Made by a program: the position numbers and the translations under genes
Shown here: positions 34,037-44,477 of the stretch, one piece after another
Numbering within the stretch: the stretch's first letter is position 1
Layout: each line of letters starts with the position of its first letter
From: Cellulomonas carbonis
GTDB lineage: Bacteria; Actinomycetota; Actinomycetes; Actinomycetales; Cellulomonadaceae
Assembly: GCF_014636275.1 (NCBI RefSeq)
Contig: NZ_BMEB01000003.1
Location: forward strand, 310,001-374,000
Direction: 5' to 3'
Length of the DNA stretch: 64,000 bases
The notes under the pieces: generated by a model
The model's database searches: none
What the model was told of the DNA's origin: nothing
The model's input: only the letters and a program-made list of their open reading frames with translations

Positions 34037-34664
34037 CGTGCGTCCCTCGACCCCTCGGCACCGCACGGTGGCCCGCCGCCTCGCCGTCGTCGCGACCTCG
34101 GTCGCGACCCTCGGCGTCGCCGGGTGCTCGCCGAGCGTCACGGGCGGCTGGGACGAGAGCGGGGCGGAGACCGGCTACGTCTCGGGCGACAGCTCCGTCA
34201 CCACGTGGGACGCGGGGGACCGGACGGGGCCGGTCGAGCTCGCGGGGACCGCGTACGACGGCGCCGCCGTCGACGTCGCGGACTGGCGCGGCGACGTCGT
34301 CGTGCTCAACACGTGGTACGCGTCGTGCCCGCCGTGCCGCGCCGAGGCGCCCGACCTCGTCGCGCTCGCGACCGACTACGCCGACGACGGCGTCCACCTC
34401 CTCGGGATCAACTCGCACGACGACGCCGGCGCCGCCCTCGCCTACGAGCGCACCTTCGAGGTGCCCTACCCGTCGGTCCACGACGCCGACGGTGCGGCCG
34501 TCGCGGCGCTCCAGGGCGTCGTGCCCGTCCAGGCCGTGCCGACGACCGTCGTGCTCGACCGTGAGGGCAACGTCGCGGCGCGGGTCCTGGGCAAGGTCGA
34601 CGGCAGCACGCTGCGCGCCCTCGTCGACGACGCGCTGGCCGAGGACCCGGGCGGGAGCGCCTAG
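34029..34664 (+). CDS. resA: TlpA/ResA-like thiol-disulfide lipoprotein
   Basis: An extracytoplasmic thioredoxin-fold protein of about 211 residues that keeps the apocytochrome c haem-binding cysteines reduced. A signal peptide ends in the lipobox VAGC (C33), and the redox motif is C100-P-P-C103 in WYASCPPCRAE; VPTTVVLDREG supplies the cis-Pro. GTG 34029 overlaps the preceding gene by 8 bases; GTG 34038 is an equally possible start. Followed directly by ccdA. Confidence 0.86.
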   Translation: MPDVRPSTPRHRTVARRLAVVATSVATLGVAGCSPSVTGGWDESGAETGYVSGDSSVTTWDAGDRTGPVELAGTAYDGAAVDVADWRGDVVVLNTWYASCPPCRAEAPDLVALATDYADDGVHLLGINSHDDAGAALAYERTFEVPYPSVHDADGAAVAALQGVVPVQAVPTTVVLDREGNVAARVLGKVDGSTLRALVDDALAEDPGGSA

Positions 34665-35488
34665 GTGCTGGCCCTCGACGTCGGCGACCTCTTCCAGCGC
34701 ACGGTGCTGAGCGGCTCGATGCTGCTCGCGGTGCCCTTCGCGGTCCTGGCCGGGCTCGTCTCGTTCGCGTCCCCGTGCGTGCTGCCGCTCGTGCCCGGGT
34801 ACCTCGGCTACGTGTCGGGCATGGCCGGCAGCGGTGCGGACGCGCGCCGCGGGCGGCGCGGGGCCGACGGCGCACGCGTCCCGGGCGGCGTCGCGACGCT
34901 GTCGTCCGTCGCGCGCGGCCGCGTCCTCGCGGGGGTCGCGCTGTTCGTCGCCGGGTTCACCGTCGTCTTCGTCCTGTTCGGCGTGCTCGCGGGGTCCCTC
35001 GGCGGTCTCGTCGCGCAGTGGAGCGACCCGATCACGCGCGTGCTGGGCGTCGTCGTCGTCCTCATGGGTCTGGTGTTCCTCGGCTGGGTGCCCTTCGCGC
35101 AGCGCGAGCGGCGGATCCACCTGGCGCCGACGGCGGGTCTGTGGGGTGCGCCGCTGCTCGGCGTGGTGTTCGGCCTCGGGTGGGCGCCGTGCATCGGCCC
35201 GACGCTCGTCGCGGTCTACACGCTCGCGCTCGACGAGGCGTCCGCGGGCCGTGGCGCCGTCCTGTCGGTCGCGTACTGCCTCGGCCTCGGCCTGCCGTTC
35301 CTGCTCATCGCGCTGAGCCTGGACCGGTCGGCCCGCGCGCTGCGCCTGCTGCGCGAGCGGCGCGTGCTCGTCATGCGGATCGGCGGCGCGGTGCTCGTCG
35401 TCGTCGGTCTCGCGCTCGTCAGCGGGCTGTGGAGCCTGTGGACGCAGTCGCTCCAGGGTCTCGTCGGCGGCTTCGAGACGGTGGTGTG

Positions 35489-35489
<1 letters not shown>
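34665..35489 (+). CDS. ccdA: Cytochrome c biogenesis membrane protein CcdA
   Basis: A 274-residue membrane protein with six predicted helices, passing electrons from cytosolic thioredoxin to the TlpA/ResA partner. The reactive cysteines lie in SFASPCVLPLVPGYLGY and GWAPCIGPTL. A 40-residue Arg/Gly-rich loop follows the first helix pair. GTG begins immediately after the resA stop, and the stop overlaps the resB start. Confidence 0.9.
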
Positions 35490-37225
<1,736 letters not shown>

Positions 37226-37228
37226 CGT

Positions 37229-38224
37229 ATGGACCTCGGTGAGCTGAGCCACCTGCTGGCGTGGGGTGCGACCTCCGCGTACGCGGTCGCGCTCGTCGCC
37301 TTCGCGGCCGACCTCGCGACGCTCGCGGACCACGCGGCCCAGCGCCGCCGCCCGGCGCAGGAGCGCGTCGGGACGTTCGCCGGGGTGTCCGCCGGGCCGG
37401 GCGTCGTCCGCCCGACGACCGACCGTGCGGCGGCCGGGGGAGCGGACGACGCCCGCCCGCTGCCTCGCCGCGCGGCCGCGATCGCCGTCTCCGTGACCAC
37501 CGTCGGTCTCCTGCTGCACACCGTGAGCGCGGTGCTGCGCGGGCTCGCCGCGGGTCGCGTGCCGTGGGCGAACATGTACGAGTTCACGCTCGTCGGGACG
37601 CTCGTCGCCGTCGCGACCTTCCTCGCGCTCGTCCGACGTCGCGACGTCCGGTTCCTCGGGACGATCGTGCTGGGGCTCACCGTCGTCGCGCTGGGGGTCG
37701 CGCTCGTCGGCTTCTACACGCCCGCACGCGGCGTGGAGCCCGCGCTGCAGAGCCCGTGGCTCGTCATCCACGTCTCGATCGCGACCATCGCGACGGGTCT
37801 GTTCACCGTCGCGTTCGCGGCGAGCACGCTGCAGTTGCTCAAGGACTCGCGCGAGCAGGGCTCGTCACGCCTCGCGGGTCCGCGCTGGCGCGCGCTCGAG
37901 ATGCTGCCGTCGGTCCGTGAGCTCGAGGCCCTGTCGTTCCGGATCAACGCCGTGGCGTTCGTGCTGTGGACCTTCACGATCATGGCGGGCGCGATCTGGG
38001 CCGACCACACGTGGGGCCGCTACTGGGGCTGGGACCCCAAGGAGGTGTGGAGCTTCGTCGTGTGGGTCGTGTTCGCGGCGTACCTGCACGCGCGCACGAC
38101 GCGCGGGTGGGGCGGGCGCCGCGCGGCCTGGTTCGTCCTCGTCGGCTACGCGACCGTGATCTTCAACTTCACCGTGGTCAACCTGCTGTTCCAGGGGCTG
38201 CACGCCTACAGCGGCGTGTCCTGA
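37229..38224 (+). CDS. ccsB: Cytochrome c biogenesis protein CcsB/ResC
   Basis: A 331-residue polytopic membrane protein, the haem-handling partner of ResB. The tryptophan-rich WWD-type motif reads WGRYWGWDPKEVWSFVVW, with conserved histidines on either side (LLHTVSAV, ADHTWG). The N-terminal region has a low-complexity loop of about 40 residues. It follows resB by 3 bases and ends the operon. Confidence 0.93.
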   Translation: MDLGELSHLLAWGATSAYAVALVAFAADLATLADHAAQRRRPAQERVGTFAGVSAGPGVVRPTTDRAAAGGADDARPLPRRAAAIAVSVTTVGLLLHTVSAVLRGLAAGRVPWANMYEFTLVGTLVAVATFLALVRRRDVRFLGTIVLGLTVVALGVALVGFYTPARGVEPALQSPWLVIHVSIATIATGLFTVAFAASTLQLLKDSREQGSSRLAGPRWRALEMLPSVRELEALSFRINAVAFVLWTFTIMAGAIWADHTWGRYWGWDPKEVWSFVVWVVFAAYLHARTTRGWGGRRAAWFVLVGYATVIFNFTVVNLLFQGLHAYSGVS

Positions 38225-38231
38225 CCGACCC

Positions 38232-38510
38232 TCACGCGCCCTCGGTGCGCCGGATCTCGTCCGCCGCGGCGTCCTCGGCCGCGGTGTCGTCGTCGACCTC
38301 GGCCGGACGCGCCAGGCGGCGCTCGGCCCGCGCGGCGAGCCAGGCGGCGGCCGCGTCGCGCTGCCTGCGCAGGAACAGGTAGGACACGGCCCAGGCGACG
38401 ACGACGGCGAGGACGGCGAGCAACCAGCCGCCGACGCCGGCCCACCACAGGAGGGCGGCGGCCATGACGAGGACCGCGAGGCGGAGCAGGGAGTAGGTCA
38501 CGACGGGCAC
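38232..38510 (-). CDS. DUF4229 small membrane protein
   Basis: A 92-residue protein with two adjacent hydrophobic segments (about 7-44) and a charged Ala/Glu/Asp tail. It matches the actinobacterial DUF4229 family, of unknown function. Converges on the ccsB gene. TACGCT lies 6 nt before the GTG start. Confidence 0.75.
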   Translation of the reverse strand: MPVVTYSLLRLAVLVMAAALLWWAGVGGWLLAVLAVVVAWAVSYLFLRRQRDAAAAWLAARAERRLARPAEVDDDTAAEDAAADEIRRTEGA

Positions 38511-38516
38511 ACCGCC

Positions 38517-38522
38517 AGCGTA
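38517..38522 (-). promoter_or_regulatory. -10 hexamer of the DUF4229 gene (leaderless)
   Basis: TACGCT on the minus strand, 6 nt before the start codon. Confidence 0.45.
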
Positions 38523-38667
38523 GGCCCGCGACCCGGCACCGCGGACCGGCGCCGCGAGGCCGGTCTCGACGGTCCCGGCCCCGGTCCGACGAGCGCCCGT
38601 GACGGTCGGGACCGCCCGCCCACGGCGCTGCTCACGTCCCGCCGGAGCCGCCCGGCCGTGCGCGGCT

Positions 38668-38673
38668 TACCCT
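38668..38673 (+). promoter_or_regulatory. -10 hexamer of the PLDc_N gene (leaderless)
   Basis: TACCCT, 6 nt before the ATG. Confidence 0.45.
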
Positions 38674-38679
38674 GGGGGC

Positions 38680-39102
38680 ATGCGGTACCTGGTGTACGTC
38701 GTCCCCATCGGTCTGGCGATCTACGCCCTCATCGACCTGTCGCAGAGCCGTCCCCAGGAGCGCGCCGGCCTCCGGCCGTGGCTGTGGGCGGTCGTCGTCG
38801 TGCTCGTGCCCGTGCTCGGGCCGGTCGCGTGGATCGCGACGAGCCGGTACCTGCGCAGCCAGCAGACCCCCTCCGCCGCTCCCCAGCGGCCCGGCCGCGC
38901 GCGGGGCGTGCCGCGACGCCGCGGCCCCGTCGCGCCCGACGACGACCCGGACTTCCTGTGGCGCATCGAGCGCGAGCGCCGACGCCGTGAGGCGGGAGCG
39001 GGTGCGCCGGACGACGCCGCCCCGGGTGAGCACCTCGACGGTCCGGCGGCGGACGACCGCTCCGACCGACCCGCCCCCGACCCGGACGACCCGCGCGCCT
39101 GA
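38680..39102 (+). CDS. PLDc_N-domain small membrane protein
   Basis: A 140-residue protein with two transmembrane helices of the phospholipase-D N-terminal (PLDc_N) type: YVVPIGLAIYALIDL and WAVVVVLVPVLGPVAWIA. A long charged cytosolic tail follows. It has no catalytic PLD (HKD) domain. Function unknown. ATG 38680 gives the normal N-terminus; the upstream in-frame extension is not supported. Confidence 0.78.
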   Translation: MRYLVYVVPIGLAIYALIDLSQSRPQERAGLRPWLWAVVVVLVPVLGPVAWIATSRYLRSQQTPSAAPQRPGRARGVPRRRGPVAPDDDPDFLWRIERERRRREAGAGAPDDAAPGEHLDGPAADDRSDRPAPDPDDPRA

Positions 39103-39173
39103 CGCGGGGCCGGCGACGCGTCGGCCGGCCGGACCGGCTCGAGGACTCAGAACGCGAGGCCGAGCCCGAGCAC

Positions 39174-40043
39174 TCAGATCGCCAGGCCGAGCCCGAGCAC
39201 GAGGCCGAACGCGAGCTCGAGCATGCCCGTGCCCGCGAGGACGGGCCGCAGCAGCCGCCCGCGTGCGCCCAGGAGCACCGTCCCGGCGAGCAGCCCGGCG
39301 GGCAGTCCGAGCAGGAGTGTCAGCGCCGCCCACGGGTTGGCGAGCGCGCACAGCGTCCCGAGCACGACCGGGGCGGTGACCAGCACCGCGTAGACGCGCC
39401 GCGAGCGGTGGTCGCCGAGCCGCACCGCGAGGGTCCGCTTGCCTGCGACGACGTCCGTCGGGATGTCGCGCAGGTTGTTCACCATGAGCAGCGCGCACGC
39501 GAGGAGCCCGACCGCGACGGCGCCGACGACGGCCGGCCACGAGACGGTGTCGGCCTGCGTGTACGTCGTGCCCAGCACCGCGACGAGGCCGAAGAACACG
39601 AAGACGCCGACCTCGCCGAGCCCGCGGTAGCCGTACGGGCGCCGCCCGCCCGTGTAGAACCAGGCGGCGAGGACGCTCAGCGCGCCGACCGCGAGCAGCC
39701 ACCAGTGCCCGCTCAGCGCGACGAGCGCGAGACCGAGGACCGCGGCCACGCCGAAGGACGCGAACGCGGCGGCCTTCACCTGGCCGGGACGCGCGGCGCC
39801 CGACGCCGTGAGCCGCATCGGCCCCACGCGGTCGACGTCCGTGCCGCGCACGCCGTCGGAGTAGTCGTTGGCGTAGTTGACGCCGACCTGGAGCGCGAGC
39901 GCGACGCCCGCCGCGAGCAGCGCACGGACGCCGGACGCCGAGCCGAGCTCGGCCGCGGCACCCGTGCCGACCGCCACCGGGGCGACCGCCGCCGGGAGGG
40001 TCCGCAGCCGTGCCCCCTCGATCCACTCGCCCGCCGTCGCCAT
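39174..40043 (-). CDS. menA: 1,4-dihydroxy-2-naphthoate polyprenyltransferase
   Basis: A 289-residue UbiA-family membrane enzyme that prenylates DHNA to demethylmenaquinone. The first Asp-rich motif is NYANDYSDGVRGTD; the second is seen in NNLRDIPTD. Eight to nine hydrophobic segments. ATG follows AGGAG. It precedes menG's step in the pathway and shares this region with menE, menB, menC, menD and menF. Confidence 0.93.
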   Translation of the reverse strand: MATAGEWIEGARLRTLPAAVAPVAVGTGAAAELGSASGVRALLAAGVALALQVGVNYANDYSDGVRGTDVDRVGPMRLTASGAARPGQVKAAAFASFGVAAVLGLALVALSGHWWLLAVGALSVLAAWFYTGGRRPYGYRGLGEVGVFVFFGLVAVLGTTYTQADTVSWPAVVGAVAVGLLACALLMVNNLRDIPTDVVAGKRTLAVRLGDHRSRRVYAVLVTAPVVLGTLCALANPWAALTLLLGLPAGLLAGTVLLGARGRLLRPVLAGTGMLELAFGLVLGLGLAI

Positions 40044-40090
40044 CGGTGCTCCTGTCCTGTCGTGGTCGCGTGTGCCCGACCGTCGTGCTC

Positions 40091-40150
40091 CTCGGTGCTG
40101 CCTCAGTGCTCCCGGTGCTGCCCGGTGATGCCCGGTGCTGCCCGGTGCCC
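40091..40150. repeat. 10-bp tandem repeat between menA and menE
   Basis: Six units in register, consensus CCCGGTGCTG, the last four nearly perfect. Non-coding; it lies just past the menE stop and upstream of menA. Confidence 0.65.
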
Positions 40151-40151
40151 C

Positions 40152-41369
40152 TCAGCGGTGCTCAGCGCCCGGGCGCCCGTCGGCACCCGTGCGCCCGTCG
40201 CGCGCGACCTCGGCCGCCGCGAGCCGCGCGACCTCGGCACGGTCGACCTTGCCCGGGCCCCGCAGGGGGAGCGCGTCGACGAGCACGAGGTGCCGCGGGG
40301 CGGCAGCAGCGCCCAGGGTACGGGCCACGTGCGCACGCACCTCCTCCAACGACGGCGTCCTGCCGGACGTTCCGACGACGACGACGGCGGTGACGGCCTG
40401 ACCCCACTCGGGGTCGGGCACGCCGACGACGCACACCTCGCCGACGCCGTCGAGGGTCGCGACCTCGCCCTCGACCGCGGTGGGCGCGACCTTCGCGCCA
40501 CCCGTGACCAGCACGTCGTCGCGCCGGCCGAGGACCGCGAGGCGGCCGCCGGCGTCGACCGAGCCCACGTCCTGCGTGCGGAACCAGCGCCGTCCGCCGT
40601 CGTGCTCGAACGCCGCCGCGTCCAGGTCCGGCCGCCCGAGGTAGCCGCGCGCGAGCACGGGCCCCGCGAGCTCGACGGCGCCGTCGACGAGGCGCACGGA
40701 CACGCCGTCGAGCGGTACGCCGTCGTACACGCAGCCGCCGCTCGTCTCGGTCATCCCGTAGGTCCGGACCACCGGGAGCCCGAGCGCGGTCGCGCGCGCC
40801 CGCAGCGGCCCGGGCGTGGCCGCACCGCCGAGCAGCACCGCGCTGAGCCGCACGCGCGCCGCGGCGGCGAGGCCCGCGTCGTCCTCGGCCGCGGCGACGA
40901 CGCGGTGCAGCTGCGTCGGCACGAGCGAGCCGTGCAGCGGTGCGCCCGACGGCGCGTCGGCGACGGACCGCAGCCACGAGCCGCCGTCGAACGGGCCCGG
41001 CGGCCCCACGACGGGGTCGAGCCCCGCGACGAGCGAGCGCACGAGGACCTGGAGCCCGGCGACGTGGACCAGCGGCAGCGACAGGACCCAGCGACCGGGG
41101 CCGCCGAGCCGCGCGTGCGTCGCGTCGGCCGAGGCGCGCAGCGCCGCGCCGTCCAGCAGGACGCCCCGCGGGCGGCCCGTCGAGCCCGACGTCCGGACCA
41201 CGAGCGCGACGCCGTCGGGCACGCGCGAGGCGTCGTCGGGCGCCTCGCCGACCGGGTGGGGGAGCACCGCGGGTCCGCCCGTGAGCGCGACGTGCAGGGC
41301 CTCGGCCACCCGGTCCGCCGTCGCGCGGTCCGTCGGACCCACCGGCAGCGGTACGAGCGGGAGGTCCAC
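40152..41369 (-). CDS. menE: o-Succinylbenzoate-CoA ligase
   Basis: A 405-residue acyl-adenylate enzyme, shorter than many ANL ligases as is usual for actinobacterial MenE. AMP-binding loop RTSGSTGRPRGV, adenine-binding YGMTETSGG, hinge region LGRRDDVLVTGG and catalytic Lys in GPGKVDRAEV. Converts OSB to OSB-CoA for MenB. Start GTG has TAGGCT 6 nt upstream. Confidence 0.92.
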   Translation of the reverse strand: MDLPLVPLPVGPTDRATADRVAEALHVALTGGPAVLPHPVGEAPDDASRVPDGVALVVRTSGSTGRPRGVLLDGAALRASADATHARLGGPGRWVLSLPLVHVAGLQVLVRSLVAGLDPVVGPPGPFDGGSWLRSVADAPSGAPLHGSLVPTQLHRVVAAAEDDAGLAAAARVRLSAVLLGGAATPGPLRARATALGLPVVRTYGMTETSGGCVYDGVPLDGVSVRLVDGAVELAGPVLARGYLGRPDLDAAAFEHDGGRRWFRTQDVGSVDAGGRLAVLGRRDDVLVTGGAKVAPTAVEGEVATLDGVGEVCVVGVPDPEWGQAVTAVVVVGTSGRTPSLEEVRAHVARTLGAAAAPRHLVLVDALPLRGPGKVDRAEVARLAAAEVARDGRTGADGRPGAEHR

Positions 41370-41375
41370 GTCGCC

Positions 41376-41381
41376 AGCCTA
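41376..41381 (-). promoter_or_regulatory. -10 hexamer of menE (leaderless)
   Basis: TAGGCT on the minus strand, 6 nt before the GTG. Confidence 0.5.
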
Positions 41382-41474
41382 GGTGCGCCGTACAGTGTCC
41401 CGGGCGCCCCGTGCGGACGGCGCCCCTGCACGTGATCGGACCGGGTGCGCCCGGGTCCACCGAAGGAGTTCCCC

Positions 41475-42641
41475 GTGGCCCAGTCGACCACGTCCCGTCG
41501 CCCCGCCCGGCTCGGCGCGACCCACCCCGGCCGCCCGCGTCGGCCGCGCCCGGAGCGCTCGTCGCTCGCGCGGCGGGGGCTGCCCGGGCGTCTCGCGGTC
41601 GTCGCCGTCGCGGCGGCGCTCGCGCTGACCGCGTGCAGCGGCGGCGAGGAGGTCGCCGAGCCCGAGGTGCCCGAGCCGGTGACCGTGTCGCCGTCGATCG
41701 AGCCGAGCCGAACCCCTGCCCCGGAGCCCGAGGTCCCGCTCACATGGCCGCTCACGGGCGTCGAGACGGCCGAGGTCGCGGCGCGGCCCGCGGTCGCCGT
41801 CAAGGTCGAGAACACGTCGGTCGCGCGCCCCCAGACGGGGCTCGAGTCCGCGGACGTGGTGTGGGAGACGATCGTCGAGTTCGAGGTCTCGCGGTTCGTC
41901 GCGGTCTTCCACTCGCAGGTCCCCGAAGAGGTCGGGCCCATCCGGTCCGTCCGCCCGATGGACCCGCTGATCGTCGCGCCGCTGCGCGGCCTGCTCGCCT
42001 ACTCGGGCGGGCAGCAGGGCATCCTCGACGAGGTCCGCGCGAGCGGCGTGCAGTCGATCAGCCACGACGCCGGGGCGGCCGGCATGTACCGCGTGGGCTT
42101 CCGCAGCGCGCCGCACAACGTCTACGGCTCGCTGCCCACGTTCCTCGCGTCCGCCGACGCCGAGCACGCGGCGCCCCCCGCCGAGCAGTTCGCGTTCGCG
42201 CTGCGGCCCGAGCAGGCGACCGCGCGCGTCGCGGGCACGCCCGCGGGGACGCTCGCGTTCCGGCTCTCGGCGCAGTCGAGCCCCTCCTGGACGTTCGACG
42301 GCGCGTCGGGCACGTGGCTGCGCTCCGAGGGGTCGACGCCGGCGACGGCCGCGAGCGGGGCCCGGCTGTCCGCGGTCAACGTCGTCGCGCTCACCGCGGA
42401 CCACCCGAACAGCCCGTACGGCGCGCAGGGCGGCGCGCCGGTCCCGACGTACGACCTCGTCGGCGAGGGCGACGTCGTCGTCGCGAGCGGTCCCGCGACC
42501 GTCGCGGGACGGTGGCGCAAGACCGCGCTCGACGCGCCCCTGCAGCTCTTCACGGCCGACGGCGCGCCGCTCCTGCTCGCACCGGGCAACACGTGGGTCG
42601 AGATGATCCCGGCGGGCAAGGGCTCGCTCACCGTCTCCTGA
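41475..42641 (+). CDS. DUF3048 (YerB-like) lipoprotein
   Basis: A 388-residue exported lipoprotein. Arg-rich N-terminus, one hydrophobic segment ending in the lipobox LTAC, a Pro/Glu linker, then the DUF3048 domain: RPAVAVKVENTSVARPQTGL, ESADVVWETIVE, RFVAVFHSQVPEEVGPIRSV. Function unknown; possibly cell-wall related. GTG 41475 follows AAGGAG at good spacing, and a TACAGT hexamer lies about 80 bases upstream. Confidence 0.84.
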   Translation: MAQSTTSRRPARLGATHPGRPRRPRPERSSLARRGLPGRLAVVAVAAALALTACSGGEEVAEPEVPEPVTVSPSIEPSRTPAPEPEVPLTWPLTGVETAEVAARPAVAVKVENTSVARPQTGLESADVVWETIVEFEVSRFVAVFHSQVPEEVGPIRSVRPMDPLIVAPLRGLLAYSGGQQGILDEVRASGVQSISHDAGAAGMYRVGFRSAPHNVYGSLPTFLASADAEHAAPPAEQFAFALRPEQATARVAGTPAGTLAFRLSAQSSPSWTFDGASGTWLRSEGSTPATAASGARLSAVNVVALTADHPNSPYGAQGGAPVPTYDLVGEGDVVVASGPATVAGRWRKTALDAPLQLFTADGAPLLLAPGNTWVEMIPAGKGSLTVS

Positions 42642-42686
42642 CGCGGCGCGCCCGGGGACGGCCGGCGGGTCACGGCCGACGACGCG

Positions 42687-43871
42687 TCACGACACCTTGC
42701 CGCGCAGCAACCGGTGCCAGTACACGGGCGGCTCGAGGTAGCGGTCGAAGAGCAGCGTCGCGAGCCGCGGCCGGACGAGGTCGGGGAACGGGATCGTCGG
42801 CTCCGGCCGGCCGTCGCGGTCGAACTCGGCGAGGAGGAGCCGACGTCGTGACGTCGTGACGGGCGCGACCGAGTAGCCGTCGTACCGGCGCATCGGCCGG
42901 CCCGTGCGGCGGGCGGCGATGTTGTGCGCGACGACCGGCACCTGCTTGCGCAGCGCGCCGCCCGACGGGAGCGTGCCGACCGTCGCGACGTCGCCGAGGC
43001 CCCACACGCGCGCGTGCTCGACGTGCTCGAGCGTGCCGGGGTCGACGGCGACGAACCCGTCGCTGCCGGGGGTCGCGAGGCCGCGGACCCAGGCCGGTGC
43101 CCGGTGCGGCGGCGCGAGGTACAGCGCGTCGTACGACGCCGTCGCGGCGCCGTCGGGCGTGCGCAGGGCGAGCGAGCGCGCCGCGGCGTCGACGCTCTCG
43201 ACGGTCGTGCCGAACCGCGTGCGGATGCCGTACGACGCCACCGCGTCGCGCAGCACGCGGTCCGCCCCCTCGTGCCGGACGAGCACGTCGCCCTCGACGA
43301 GCAGGTCGACGTCGATCGCGTCGAGCACGCCCGTGCGGCGCCAGTGGTCCGCGGCGGTGAGCAGCGGCTTGAGCGCGACGGGCGCGCACGGCACGTGCCG
43401 GTCGGAGACGACGAACACGGCCCGGCCCGAGGTGAGGGCCGCGAGCATGTCCCACGTCGCGGGCGCGTGCTCGGGCAGGTAGCTGGTCGACGCGTGCGGC
43501 GTCCCGACGGCCTCGGCGCTCCCGGGGATCGCGTCCCAGTCCACCTCGGACCCGGGGCAGACGGCGACGTCCCCGTACCCGAGCTCGTCACCGCCCGCGA
43601 GCCGCACGACGCGGCGCGTCGGGTCGACCTCGACCGCCTCGTCGGCGTACCAGCGGCAGCCGTCGGGCACGACGTCGGCCTGCGGGCGCCGCAGGTCCTC
43701 GAGCGTCGCCATCCCCGACGCGACGTAGGACAGCAGCGGGCGGTAGTGGTGGACGGCCTTGGGCTCGACGAGCGCGACGTCGCGGCACCCGGACCTCAGG
43801 AGCCTCGCCGCGAGCGAGATGCCCGCGTTCCCCCCGCCGACGACGACGACGTCGTGGTTCCGCTGCGTCAT
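42687..43871 (-). CDS. FAD-dependent oxidoreductase, sulfide:quinone-reductase-like
   Basis: A 394-residue flavoprotein. FAD Rossmann motif VVVGGGNAGISLAARLL, then HHYRPLLSYVASG, a second nucleotide segment and VWGLGDVATVGTLPSGGALRKQ, the second FAD motif. Layout fits the SQR/NDH-2-like family. Cysteines (VCPGSE, HVPCAPVALK) may be redox-active, but assignment to sulfide oxidation is uncertain. ATG 43871 follows GGGAG; the longer frame upstream is not supported. If a quinone reductase, menaquinone would be the acceptor. Confidence 0.72.
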   Translation of the reverse strand: MTQRNHDVVVVGGGNAGISLAARLLRSGCRDVALVEPKAVHHYRPLLSYVASGMATLEDLRRPQADVVPDGCRWYADEAVEVDPTRRVVRLAGGDELGYGDVAVCPGSEVDWDAIPGSAEAVGTPHASTSYLPEHAPATWDMLAALTSGRAVFVVSDRHVPCAPVALKPLLTAADHWRRTGVLDAIDVDLLVEGDVLVRHEGADRVLRDAVASYGIRTRFGTTVESVDAAARSLALRTPDGAATASYDALYLAPPHRAPAWVRGLATPGSDGFVAVDPGTLEHVEHARVWGLGDVATVGTLPSGGALRKQVPVVAHNIAARRTGRPMRRYDGYSVAPVTTSRRRLLLAEFDRDGRPEPTIPFPDLVRPRLATLLFDRYLEPPVYWHRLLRGKVS

Positions 43872-44075
43872 GGCTGCTCCCGGGCCGGGGGACGGGGTCC
43901 CTCGCCACGCTAGGCGACGGCCCGGCCCCGCGCCGGTCGGGGAGGACCCTGGTGCGACCCGCGCGCGTCCTCCGTCCCGGGGATGAGGCGGCGGGGCCGG
44001 TGTGCGACCGAGGGGTGAGGGCGGTCGCGGCGAGGTCCCGACCACCGGGCGATCCGCGCGGGCCGCCCTCGGCGC

Positions 44076-44081
44076 GAGGCT
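44076..44081 (+). promoter_or_regulatory. -10-like hexamer of the 58-residue gene
   Basis: GAGGCT, 6 nt before ATG 44088. Confidence 0.35.
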
Positions 44082-44087
44082 GGTCCC

Positions 44088-44264
44088 ATGAGCACGACGA
44101 CCGCGAACCGGACCGACGACGACGCCCGCACGACGGCTGCGCACCTGCGCGCCGCGGCACCCGTCCTCACGGCGGTCCTCATGCTGTTCGGGGTGCTCGC
44201 CGCGGTCGCGTTCGCGCTCCGCGAGGTCGTCGAGGTCGGCGTGCTGCTGGTCGGCGCGCAGTAG
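44088..44264 (+). CDS. Small hypothetical membrane protein (58 aa)
   Basis: A short ORF coding for a Thr/Asp-rich N-terminus and one or two hydrophobic segments (APVLTAVLMLFGVLAAVAFA, then VVEVGVLLVG). No family recognised. Support comes from a -10-like hexamer at the usual leaderless distance and a strong hairpin about 100 bases after the stop. Divergent from the SQR-like gene. Confidence 0.5.
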   Translation: MSTTTANRTDDDARTTAAHLRAAAPVLTAVLMLFGVLAAVAFALREVVEVGVLLVGAQ

Positions 44265-44365
44265 GCCACCGCGGGAGCCGGGCGCGCTGGGGGGCGCGTC
44301 GACGGGCTCCGGTCGCGGTGAGCGGCGCGTGGGCGCGCTGCGGTGGCGCCGGGGGGCGCACGAGG

Positions 44366-44394
44366 GCGGGCGGTGACGGAGGGTCACCGCCCGC
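44366..44394. terminator. Bidirectional terminator hairpin
   Basis: GCGGGCGGTGAC (44366-44377) pairs perfectly with 44383-44394 around a 5-nt loop, between the small plus-strand gene and menB, which converge. Confidence 0.75.
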
Positions 44395-44477
44395 TCTCCT
44401 CACGTCCGGGGCCGGGTTTGGGCGGGTCGGGCCGGCCGCAGGGGTCGTGAGCCGGGCGCCGGGTGCGGGGCGGCGGG

